DNA of 64,000 nt from Bog-756 sp963741055 (GTDB taxonomy: Bacteria; Actinomycetota; Acidimicrobiia; Acidimicrobiales; RAAP-2), in the NCBI GenBank assembly GCA_963741055.1, contig CAVUGU010000023.1, forward strand, positions 62,001-126,000, in the 5' to 3' direction. Both the position numbers and the translations under genes were made by a program. The notes under the pieces are model-generated. The model had not been told where the DNA came from. It worked only from the letters and a program-made list of their open reading frames with translations, and searched no databases. Shown here in pieces: positions 44,753 to 53,922 of the stretch (its first letter is position 1; each line of letters begins with the position of its first letter).

Positions 44753-45898
44753 GTGGATCTCTTCGAATACCAGGGGAAGCAGTACTTCGCCCGGTTCGGC
44801 ATCCCCATCTCCAAGGGTGGGGTCGCCGACACGGTCGAGGAGGCCGTGGAACAGGCCGAACGCAGCCGGTTACCCGGTGGTGGTCAAGGCGCAGGTGAAA
44901 GTCGGCGGCCGCGGCAAGGCCGGCGGCGTCAAGCTGGCGGAGAACGAGGCCGAGGCCAGGACACACGCCTCGAACATTCTCGGGCTCGACATCAAGGGCC
45001 ATGTCGTCAAGCGGCTCTGGATCGAGCACGCCTCGGACATCGCCCGTGAGTACTACGCGAGCTTCACCCTCGACCGCAGTGCCAAGAAGCACCTGGGGAT
45101 GCTCTCGGCCGAAGGCGGGGTCGAGATCGAGGAGGTCGCCGCGACCAACCCCGACGCGATCGCCATCCTCCACGTCGATCCGGTCGACGGATTGAGCCTC
45201 GCCGCGGCCCGCCAGTGGGTCGAACAGGCGCGCCTCGACGAGTCGGCGCGTGAACAGGCTGCGGAGCTGCTGGTCAAGCTCTACGAGTGCTACACGGAGG
45301 GGGACTGCGACCTCGCCGAGGTCAACCCCCTCATACTCACTCCCGAAGGCAGGGTGCACGCGCTCGACGCCAAGGTGACCCTCGACGACAACGCGGCCTT
45401 TCGCCATCCCGAGTGGGAGGAGTTCGCCGGCAGCGACGTCGAAGACGAACGGGAGGCCCGCGCGAAGGAGCGGGGCCTCAACTACATCGGCCTCGACGGC
45501 ACGGTCGGGATCATCGCCAACGGCGCGGGTCTCGCGATGTCGACGCTCGACGTCGTCAACCAATGCGGTGGCTCGGCCGCCAACTTCCTCGACATCGGGG
45601 GTGGAGCGAACGCCGACGTCATGGCCGCCGCGCTCGAGGTCATCAACTCGGATCCGGCGGTGCGATCGATCCTGGTGAACATCTTCGGCGGGATCACCCG
45701 GGTCGACGAGGTGGCCAACGGGGTGCTCGGAGCCCTCGCCAAGGTGGACATCGCCTCGCCCATCGTGCTGCGGCTCGACGGTACCAATGCCGTCGCCGGC
45801 CGCGAGATCCTCGCCCCTCACCTCTCGGACCGGCTGGTCGCCGAGCCCACCATGCTCGACGCGGCACGCCGGGCGGTCGCCTTTGCAGGAGGACGTTC

Positions 45899-45902
<4 letters not shown>
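44753..45902 (+). CDS. sucC: Succinate--CoA ligase beta subunit (apparent frameshift)
   Basis: ATP-grasp subunit of succinyl-CoA synthetase. First frame: (V)DLFEYQGKQYFARFGIPISK GGVADT. After a missing base near 44863 the second frame gives AAGYPVVVKAQVKVGGRGKA GGVKLAEN, CDLAEVNPLILTPEGRVHAL DAKV and FLDIGGGANADVMAAALEVI. About 383 residues when joined. The 236-base upstream gap ends in a purine-rich tract of AGCAGACAG-type repeats (44700-44745) with GAGAGGAA before GTG 44753; no gene is assigned in it. Confidence 0.94.
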
Positions 45903-46785
<883 letters not shown>

Positions 46786-46789
<4 letters not shown>

Positions 46790-47427
46790 GCGGCGAGCTC
46801 CCGTCTGCGGCCGCCGAGGACGACCGCCCGGTCGCGGCGGTCATCTTCGATCTCGACGGACTGCTCATCGATTCGGAGCCGCTCTGGCGCGAGGCGGAGA
46901 TCGAGGTGTTCGGCTCACTCGGCCTCCACCTCACCGAGCAGGAGGTGCGCCAGACCATGGGGCTCCGCATCGACGACGCGGTCGCGCACTGGTGGTCGCG
47001 CCACCCCTGGGAGGGCGCGAGTCGCAAGGAGGTCGCGCACGCGGTGACCGACCGTGTCGTCGAGCTGGTCGAGCGCACCGGCACACCCATGCCCGGCGCG
47101 CTCGACGCGGTCGCCACCTGCCGGCGTCTCGGGCTACCGATCGCGGTCTGCTCCGGTTCCTTTGCGAGCGTGATCGAGGCCGCGCTGGCCCGGCTCGGCA
47201 TCGCCCACGAGGTGGCGGTCTGGCACTCGGCCGAGTGGGAGCCGCTCGGCAAGCCGCATCCCGCGGTCTACCTCACCACCGCGGCGGAGCTCGGGATCGA
47301 CGCCCGTTCCTGCCTCGCGGTCGAGGACTCCTTCAACGGAGCCCTCGCGGCCAAGGCGGCCCGGATGCGGGTGGCGGTGGTACCCGAAACGGCCACGCTC
47401 GACGTCGCCACGCTGGGGGTTCTGTGA
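46786..47427 (+). CDS. HAD-superfamily phosphatase (YniC/HxpB-like)
   Basis: Predicted sugar-phosphate phosphatase of the beta-phosphoglucomutase-like HAD group. Motif I is VIFDLDGLLIDSE, motif II CSGSFASVI, motif III/IV GKPHPAVYL and VEDSFNGALAAKAA. About 213 residues. No ATG, GTG or TTG precedes motif I in frame after the sucD stop; CTG 46786 overlapping that stop (CTGA) is the only start-like codon, so either a rare CTG start or an indel upstream. The substrate is unknown. Confidence 0.85.
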
Positions 47428-47597
47428 CCGGCTCCTCCGCTCGCTCGAGGAGTTCGACGGGGCGCTCCTGGCCTCCTTCGGTGCGGCCCCACCTCGGGAC
47501 GGCACCCCTCGGGATCCCTGAAAATTCCGCTTCGGAAACCGGTCCGAGATGCCGATACTCCCTCTTGCGAGGGGCATTCCCTGGGCAGGGGGACCGA

Positions 47598-47643
47598 GCG
47601 ACGTACGGCCCGCACCGGTGGCAGGCCGGTCGGGCTACGTCGC
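47598..47643. ncRNA. Long stem-loop upstream of purN-purH-folD
   Basis: GCGACGTA (47598-47605) pairs with TACGTCGC (47636-47643); then GCCCG with CGGGC; then ACCGG with CCGGT. This gives 18 base pairs interrupted by a 2-base and a 1-base bulge and capped by a 7-base loop. It could be a terminator for sucCD-HAD or a structured regulatory RNA. It lies upstream of the proposed purN transcription start. Confidence 0.4.
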
Positions 47644-47720
47644 CCGGACGTCGCGCGCATCCGGGTCCGACGGCGGCGCGCCGACCGATTCGAGGGGCCT
47701 GCGAAAACGAAGGCCGCTGG

Positions 47721-47726
47721 TACCCT
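47721..47726 (+). promoter_or_regulatory. -10 box for purN-purH-folD (leaderless)
   Basis: TACCCT six bases before GTG 47733. Confidence 0.45.
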
Positions 47727-47732
47727 GCCGAC

Positions 47733-48392
47733 GTGTCCCCCTCTTCTGCGACAGCCACCGATCCCACCGGTCATTCCGGTCTGCGGCTCGCGGTGTTGGC
47801 GTCGGGCAGCGGGACCATCCTCGAGTCGATCCTTGCCGCCGACCTCCCCGTCGCGCTGGTCGCGGTGGACCGCCGGTGCCGCGCACTCGATGTCGCCGCG
47901 CGAGCCGGCGTCGAGGGCATCCTCGTCGACCGCGCGGCCTTCGGCGGCTTCGGTCCCTCCTTCGACCGTGAGGGGTACACGCGGCGGCTGACCGACGTGC
48001 TCGTCGAAGCCCGCATCGACGTGATCGCCATGGCCGGGTTCGGGACGGTGCTCGGCGAGGCCGTCCACGCCGCCTTCCCCGATCGCGTCCTCAACACCCA
48101 TCCTGCGCTCCTCCCAGCCTTCCCCGGCTGGCACGCGGTGGCCGACGCGCTCGAGGCAGGCGTGGAGGAGACCGGCACGACCGTCCACCTCGCCACCCTG
48201 GAGATGGACGCAGGCCCGGTGCTGGCGAGCGCGCGGGTCCCGGTCCTGCCCGGCGACACCGAGGCGACGCTGCACGAGCGCATCAAGTCGGTGGAGCGCA
48301 CCCTCTACCCCGAGACCATCCGGACCTTCCTCGCCGGGCTGGCGGCGGGCGCCGTCGATGGACGAGGATCACGGCGGGAGGTGGGTGGATGA
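47733..48392 (+). CDS. purN: Phosphoribosylglycinamide formyltransferase
   Basis: Uses 10-formyl-THF to formylate GAR in purine synthesis. 219 residues: LAVLASGSGTILESILAA (phosphate loop), MAGFGTVLG, LNTHPALLPAFPGWHAV (catalytic Asn and His) and TVHLATLEMDAGPVLASARV (catalytic Asp). GTG start 47733. Overlaps purH by ATGA. Confidence 0.95.
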   Translation: MSPSSATATDPTGHSGLRLAVLASGSGTILESILAADLPVALVAVDRRCRALDVAARAGVEGILVDRAAFGGFGPSFDREGYTRRLTDVLVEARIDVIAMAGFGTVLGEAVHAAFPDRVLNTHPALLPAFPGWHAVADALEAGVEETGTTVHLATLEMDAGPVLASARVPVLPGDTEATLHERIKSVERTLYPETIRTFLAGLAAGAVDGRGSRREVGG

Positions 48393-49961
48393 AGGCGCTG
48401 GTGTCCGTCTACGACAAGACCGGCCTCGAGGAATTCGCACGTGGTCTGGTCGACCTCGGGTGGGAGCTCGTGTCGAGCGGCGGCACCTCCGACGCGCTCT
48501 CGGCGGCGGGGATCGACCACGTCGAGGTGGCCGAGCTGACCGGTGCGCCCGAGATGCTCGACGGACGGGTGAAGACGCTCCACCCGGTCGTCCACGGCGG
48601 GATCCTCGCGGACCGGTCGAAGCCCGAGCACCTCGACGCGCTCGGCCGTCTCGGTATCGGCCTGATCGACCTGGTGGTGTGCAACCTCTACCCGTTCCCG
48701 TCGGCTCCGTCGGTCGAGTTGATCGACGTGGGCGGCCCGACCATGGTGCGAGCCGCCGCGAAGAACCACGAGCACGTCGGCGTCGTGGTCGACCCGGCCG
48801 ACTACGGCCCTGTCCTCGAGGAGCTACGGCGCGACGGCTGGCTCTCGCTCGACACGCGGCTGCGTCTCGCTCGGCGCGCGTTCGCCCACACCGCGGGGTA
48901 CGACGCGGCGATCGTCGCGTGGCTCGACGAGCGCGAGCCGCCTGTCGGGGCCGTGCCGGGCAGCCTGACCGGTCCCGAGCGCACCGATCCGGCCGCGTTG
49001 CTGCCGCCCACCCTCCACCTCACCCTCGATCACGCCGCCTCGATGCGCTACGGCGAGAACCCTCACCAGCACGGTGCCCGCTACCGCCTCAGGGGCCAAG
49101 ACTCCTGGTGGGACGAGGTCGTCCAGCACGGCGGTAAGGAGCTCTCCTACCTGAACGTCTTCGACGCCGACGCGGCGTGGCGGCTCGTCCACGAGCTTCC
49201 CGCGCCGGAGAGCGAGGACGTGGCGGTCGCCATCATCAAGCACGCCAATCCCTGCGGCGCGGCGATTCACGTCGATCTCGCCGAGGCCTACACGCGTGCC
49301 CTGGCCTGTGATCCGCTGTCGGCCTTCGGTGGCGTCGTGGCCATCGGGGGGAGGGTGACCGAGACGCTGGCAGAGGTCATCGCCGGCGGGCCGCAGGCGG
49401 ACGTGATCGTCGCTGCCTCCTTCGACGAGGACGCGCTGGCCGTCCTCTCCTCGAAGCGCAAGGTGACTCGCCTCCTCTCCGGACCCGATCCCGAGCCGAT
49501 CGTCCGCCAGTTCCGCTCGCTCGGTGCGAGCGTGCTGGTGCAGGACGGCGACCGGTTCCTCGTGGATCCCTCGGAGTGGACGGTCGCCACGAGCGCCCGC
49601 CCCACCGAGGCGCAATGGCGGGACCTGGTGATGGCCTGGAAGGTCTGTGCGCGCACCACCTCGAACGCCATCGCGGTGGTCGCCGACCGCCAGGCGGTCG
49701 GAGTGGGCGCCGGCCAGCAGTCGAGGGTGGTCGCCGCCGAGCTCGCGGTCGAGCAAGGCGGCGGAGCGGGCCCTTGGCGCCGCTGCAGCGAGCGACGCGT
49801 TCTTCCCCTTCCCCGACGGCCTCGAGGTGCTCGCCGGCGCCGGCGTGGCCGCGGTGGTCCAGCCCGGCGGGTCGATCCGCGACGACGAGGTGGTGGCCGC
49901 GGCGGAGCGAGCCGGTATCGCGGTGGTCATGGCCGGCGGCGAGCGTCACTTCCGCCATTGA
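48389..49961 (+). CDS. purH: Bifunctional AICAR transformylase/IMP cyclohydrolase (apparent frameshift)
   Basis: Last two steps to IMP. N-terminal cyclohydrolase: ALVSVYDKTGLEEFARGL, SSGGTSDALSAAG, DGRVKTLHPVVHGGIL. C-terminal transformylase: MRYGENPHQHGARY, IIKHANPCGAAI, DPLSAFGGVVAIGG and VGVGAGQQSRV. A missing base near 49755 moves the end (KAAERALGAAAASDAFFPFP DGLE ... GGERHFRH) to another frame. About 523 residues when joined. The stop overlaps the folD TTG. Confidence 0.94.
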
Positions 49962-50812
49962 CCGCGAAACTGCTCGACGGCGAGCTGCTCTCCGCTCGGA
50001 TCCGAGCCGACGTCGCCGACCGGGTGGCCCGCCTGCGCAGCGCCGGTGTGGTCGTGGGGCTCGGCACGGTGCTGGTCGGTGAGGACAGGCCGTCCTCACG
50101 GTACGTCGAGATGAAGCACGCCGACTGCGCGGAGGTCGGCATCCAATCGGTGCACGAGCACCTTCCTGCCGACGCGAGCCAGGCGCAGCTCGACGAGGTG
50201 GTCGCCCGCTTCAACGCCGATCCCGGGGTCCACGCCTTCCTCGTCCAGCTCCCGCTCCCGGCAGGCCTCGACGAGGAGCGGACCCTGCTCGAGGTCGATC
50301 CGGACAAGGACGTCGACGGGCTCCACCCGATCAATCTCGGTCGGCTGGTGATGGGCGTCCCGGGACCGCTGGCCTGCACGCCCGCCGGCATCGTCGAGCT
50401 GCTCGCCGCCAACGAGGTGCCGGTCGAGGGCAAGCACGTCGTGGTGATCGGTCGCGGCCTGACCATCGGCCGGCCGCTCGCCTTGCTGCTCGCACTCAAG
50501 CGACCCGGGTGCAACGCCGCGGTCACCGTCGTCCACACCGGCGTGGAGGATCTCGCCAGGCTGGTCCGTCAGGGCGACGTGGTGGTGTCCGCAGCCGGGC
50601 GCGCGGGTTTGGTCACCCCCGACATGGTCCAGCCTGGAGCCGCGGTGGTCGGAGCGGGCACGTCGTGGGACGGCAAGAAGCTGCTCTCCGACGTCGACGA
50701 GGGAGTGGCCGAGGTGGCCGGCTGGATCACCCCTCGCATCGGCGGAGTGGGCCCGATGACCCGGGCCATGCTGCTCACGAACGCGGTCCGCGCGGCGGAG
50801 CGCGGGACCTGA
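49958..50812 (+). CDS. folD: Methylenetetrahydrofolate dehydrogenase/cyclohydrolase FolD
   Basis: Makes 10-formyl-THF, the cofactor used by both purN and purH next to it. 284 residues: SSRYVEMKHADCAEVGI (catalytic Lys), FLVQLPLPAGLD, DKDVDGLHPINLGRL and NAD(P)-binding VVVIGRGLTIGRPLALLL (GRGLTIG in place of the usual GRSxxVG). The start is TTG 49958, overlapping the purH stop (TTGA), the same arrangement as guaB3/guaA. Confidence 0.95.
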   Translation: MTAKLLDGELLSARIRADVADRVARLRSAGVVVGLGTVLVGEDRPSSRYVEMKHADCAEVGIQSVHEHLPADASQAQLDEVVARFNADPGVHAFLVQLPLPAGLDEERTLLEVDPDKDVDGLHPINLGRLVMGVPGPLACTPAGIVELLAANEVPVEGKHVVVIGRGLTIGRPLALLLALKRPGCNAAVTVVHTGVEDLARLVRQGDVVVSAAGRAGLVTPDMVQPGAAVVGAGTSWDGKKLLSDVDEGVAEVAGWITPRIGGVGPMTRAMLLTNAVRAAERGT

Positions 50813-50833
50813 GCCGGTTCGGACGAGGACACC

Positions 50834-51376
50834 TTGGCAACGATCACCAAAGAGGCTCTGCTCGACGCGGACCCCGCAGCGTGCTGGGCCGCGCTCCGCG
50901 ATTTCGGCGCGCTGCACGAGCGTCTTGCCCGGGGGTTCGTGACCGACGCGCGGATGACCGGTCCACGCGAGCGACAGGTGACCTTCTTCAACGGCTCGGT
51001 GGTGACCGAGCAGCTGGTCACGATCGACGACGAACGGATGCGCGTCGTCTACACGCTCACCGAGGGGTTGCCGACTTGCACCTTCTACGGCGCATCCGCG
51101 CAGATCCTTCCCGAGGCCGAGCGTGGATGCCGTTTCGTCTGGACGCTCGACGTACTCCCCGACGAGCTCGAACCGGGTCTCGCAGCCATGATGGATCGCG
51201 GCATCGAGGCGATCGGAGAGACGCTCGCGCCGAGCTCGGCCCGAGCTCGGATCCCGACCCGACCAGAGACCCCGGTCGGCGTCGCCTCGGCACGCAGGAC
51301 CACTTCGCCGAACCATGACACCACGCACCGCGGTGACAGTCCGGACCCGGGTGGCCGCAAGCGACGCTCCAGTTAG
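50834..51376 (+). CDS. SRPBCC (START/polyketide cyclase-like) family protein
   Basis: 180 residues from TTG 50834. The first 135 or so match the SRPBCC fold pattern: ACWAALRDFGALHERLARGF, RQVTFFNGSVVTEQLVTIDD and CRFVWTLDVLPDELEPGLAA MMDRGIEAIGE. The last 45 residues are low-complexity Arg/Pro/Ser-rich and may reflect read-through after an indel. The ligand is unknown. Confidence 0.75.
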   Translation: MATITKEALLDADPAACWAALRDFGALHERLARGFVTDARMTGPRERQVTFFNGSVVTEQLVTIDDERMRVVYTLTEGLPTCTFYGASAQILPEAERGCRFVWTLDVLPDELEPGLAAMMDRGIEAIGETLAPSSARARIPTRPETPVGVASARRTTSPNHDTTHRGDSPDPGGRKRRSS

Positions 51377-51379
51377 GAT
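51374..51379 (+). promoter_or_regulatory. -10 box for metF (leaderless)
   Basis: TAGGAT nine bases before ATG 51389, overlapping the stop of the SRPBCC gene. Confidence 0.5.
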
Positions 51380-51388
51380 TCTGCGCCA

Positions 51389-52252
51389 ATGACCCGGATC
51401 TCCGACCTGCTGGCCAAGGGCCGCACCTACTCGTTCGAGTTCTTCCCGCCGAAGAACGACAAGGAGCAGGCGACCCTCGTTCGCACGTTGCGCGATCTCG
51501 AACCGCTCGGCCCCTCCTTCGTCTCGGTCACCTATCGGGGTGGCGCGGAGTCGCGCAAGCGGACCTTCGACCTCGTGACCGGCATGCTGCGCACCACCAC
51601 GCTCGTCCCGATGGCCCATCTGATCTGCGTCGCGCACACCCGGCTCGAGCTCGCCGAGATCCTCGTCGCCTACCGGAACGCCGGCGTCGAGAACCTGATG
51701 GCGCTCGGCGGCGACCCGCCGACCGACCCGGCAGAAGGGGTAGGGGAGCTCAGCCACGCCTGTGAACTGGTGGCCCTCGCGAGAGCCATCGGCGGATTCT
51801 CGATCGGGGTGGCCGCCCAGCCGGCCGGTCACCCCTTGTCGGCAGACCTGCCCACCGATCGCGACCACCTGGCGGAGAAGCTGGCCGAGGCCGACTTCGC
51901 GGTGACCCAGTTCTTCTTCGAGGCGGGCGAGTACGTGTCGCTCGTGGCCGATCTCGCCGCTCGCGGCGTCGGCAAACCGGTCCTCCCCGGCATCATGCCC
52001 GTCGAGCGATTGAGCTCGGTGCCGAGCATGGCCAGGATGGGCGCGGCCGTCCCACCGTGGATGGTCGAGCGGCTCGAACGCGCGGACGAAAGAGGCGGCG
52101 CGGACGCGGTGCGCAGCGAAGGAGTGGCGATCGCAACCGACCTCTGCCGCGAGCTCCTCGACGCCGGCGTACCGGGGCTCCACTTCTACACGCTCAACCG
52201 CTCGAGCGCGACTCGGGAGATCTACTCGGCGCTCGACCTCGCCACGGCCTGA
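51389..52252 (+). CDS. metF: Methylenetetrahydrofolate reductase
   Basis: Reduces 5,10-methylene-THF to 5-methyl-THF for methionine synthesis. 287 residues of FAD barrel: YSFEFFPPKNDKEQA (catalytic Glu), FVSVTYRGGAESR, MAHLICVAHTR, LMALGGDPP, FAVTQFFFEAGEY and GLHFYTLNRS. No regulatory domain, as usual in bacteria. It lies downstream of folD, which supplies its substrate. The end overlaps the minus-strand gene by about 30 bases. Confidence 0.96.
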   Translation: MTRISDLLAKGRTYSFEFFPPKNDKEQATLVRTLRDLEPLGPSFVSVTYRGGAESRKRTFDLVTGMLRTTTLVPMAHLICVAHTRLELAEILVAYRNAGVENLMALGGDPPTDPAEGVGELSHACELVALARAIGGFSIGVAAQPAGHPLSADLPTDRDHLAEKLAEADFAVTQFFFEAGEYVSLVADLAARGVGKPVLPGIMPVERLSSVPSMARMGAAVPPWMVERLERADERGGADAVRSEGVAIATDLCRELLDAGVPGLHFYTLNRSSATREIYSALDLATA

Positions 52253-53656
52253 ACCGGAGGGGTCAGCCCGGCAGCTGGGGCTGCAAGATCGGTGAAGCCG
52301 TCGGTCGTCAGTGGCGGTGATCCCGCGTCGCCCCGAGGACCGAGTGCACGCCCGTCGATCGAGTCCATCACCTCTGCCGGTCTCCACTCCGTTGTCTCGA
52401 TCACCAGTGCGTCGGCCGTCTGGTCGTACGGCAGCCGGATGACAAACTCCTGTCCAGCCGGAGCCGTGCCGGTGACGCGTCTCTCGCCCGTGCTCCACCC
52501 GGTACGGCAGATTGTTCGGGCACGTGTTGGTCGCGTCGATCTGGATCGTGGTGCTGGTGCGACCCCGTTCGAGCGAGATCTGACTGCGGCCCGTCGTGTA
52601 GCGCATCTCGACACCTGGGCCATCCGGCGCGACCCAGGTCGCGTCCTCATCGGGGGGCAGTAGGAAGGTCGCCAGCTCATAGACCCCGTTCGCGCGTCGA
52701 GCTTCGAAGATGACTCCCAGGTAGGTGGCATCCGTCACGTGCTTGTCGGCGATCCAACCCAGGTGGCCGAGCATTCGCAGGAAATACGACTCCTGGTAGC
52801 CGAGCTCGAGCCAACCGAACTGTCGCATCGCCCACAGCGCCTCTCCGTCAGTGCGCACTCCCCACGGCATCGGGAACGTGTCAGTGACTGGTTCTGCGGC
52901 GAAGAACACCTTCCCGCTGGGCTCTACGACGCCGCCCAGCTTTCTGATCAGCTCCCGGTGGTCGGAGCAGTGATGGAAGGACTCGTAGAACAGAACCGCA
53001 TCGAATGTGCGGCCCAGCTGATCAACGTCCAAGAACTCGCCTCGGCGAGCATCGACCGATAGCGAGAACTTGTCAGCGCGTTCTTCGATCAATTCGACGA
53101 ATGTGGCGTCGATGTCGAGCACCGTTACGTCATATCCCATCCGGGCTAGTTCGATCGTGGTGTTTCCCCAACCTGAGCCCAGATCGAGAATGGACGACCC
53201 GGGCGGCAACCCCAGGGTCTTGACGATGAACCCGATGGCCATCAGCTGGCTGCCCACCGTTTCGGCGCTCTGGGTGTAGTACGGAAAAGGGCAATTGGCG
53301 TCGACAGGGAAGCCGGAGCGCTCGTTTCCGACCTCGTAGCTGTCGTGCCCGGAGACGAAGCGGTAGAGCTCGAATTGCCGGTCCGAGTACTCCTTGCTGT
53401 AGGGATCGGCCGGGATATCGCTCGGAGGCACCATGGTGAAGCTGCCGAAGACCTGGCGCACGGCGTCGTCGGAGACTGCGTCCGCCGCCTCGATCTCTCT
53501 CAGCTTCATCTCGAGCTCTTCTAGCGAGGAGATCACCTGCACCTGCGACGAATCGACCCCTTCGGGTCCGGTCGATCGAATCTCCCGACCACTCGCGCTG
53601 TCGACCCCGACGGCCTCCGGCGGCCGGAACCGACTCGAGATCCGAGTTCGCGACAC
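52222..53656 (-). CDS. SAM-dependent methyltransferase with extra C-terminal domain (apparent frameshift)
   Basis: N-terminal region of about 125 residues, then a class I methyltransferase fold: SILDLGSGWGNTTIELARMG (motif I), VTVLDIDATFVELIEERA, FDAVLFYESFHHCSDHRELI and SGKVFFAAEPV. A beta-rich C-terminal part (VYELATFLLPPDEDATWV ...) continues in another frame after an indel near 52485, ending at 52222. About 477 residues when joined. By eye the G+C is lower than the neighbours, suggesting transfer; a sugar or glycan substrate is possible but not shown. GTG start 53656. Confidence 0.75.
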
Positions 53657-53691
53657 GTCTTCCCGATGATCGCAACCGATTCACTTCGTTC

Positions 53692-53874
53692 TCACGTCGC
53701 GGGACGATAGGCGAAGCGGTCGAGATCCCACTGGCGTCCCGCCAGCTCCGACCCGCTCAGGACGGCCCCGAGCGGGTCGGCCTGCGCCTGTTCCTCCCAG
53801 ACCGACTGCAGCACGCGCAGGCGCTCGGTCGCGTCGTTCGTCGCGATGTCAGACACCCCGGGAGGCGCGGCCAC
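53692..53874 (-). pseudogene. Truncated methyltransferase N-terminus
   Basis: 60 codons: RLRVLQSVWEEQAQADPLGA then VLSGSELAGRQWDLDRFAY, then a stop. The pattern DPL-A-L..G..WD...F resembles the N-terminus of many class I methyltransferases, but the SAM-binding domain is missing. A TACCGT box eight bases before GTG 53874 suggests it once was, or still is, transcribed. It is probably a remnant cut by arrival of the neighbouring methyltransferase. Confidence 0.55.
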
Positions 53875-53882
53875 GGGGCAAT

Positions 53883-53888
53883 ACGGTA
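53883..53888 (-). promoter_or_regulatory. -10 box before the truncated methyltransferase (leaderless)
   Basis: TACCGT on the minus strand, eight bases before GTG 53874. Confidence 0.4.
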
Positions 53889-53922
53889 CCGGGGGCCGGG
53901 TCGGCCATTGCGAACCGAACGC

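Larger units (their letters stand above)
47428..47732 (+). other. 305-base spacer before purN with strong hairpins
   Basis: No gene recognised. It contains a small hairpin TTCCG-CTT-CGGAA near 47526, a long hairpin at 47598-47643, a second hairpin CCCGGA/TCCGGG at 47643-47665, and the TACCCT box of purN at 47721. Confidence 0.7.

Noticed and set aside
47577..47586. CCCTGGGCA resembling the 3' segment of ZTP (pfl) riboswitches before purN
   Set aside because: The conserved 5' half and the pairing partners of that class are not visible upstream, and the purN promoter box lies downstream.
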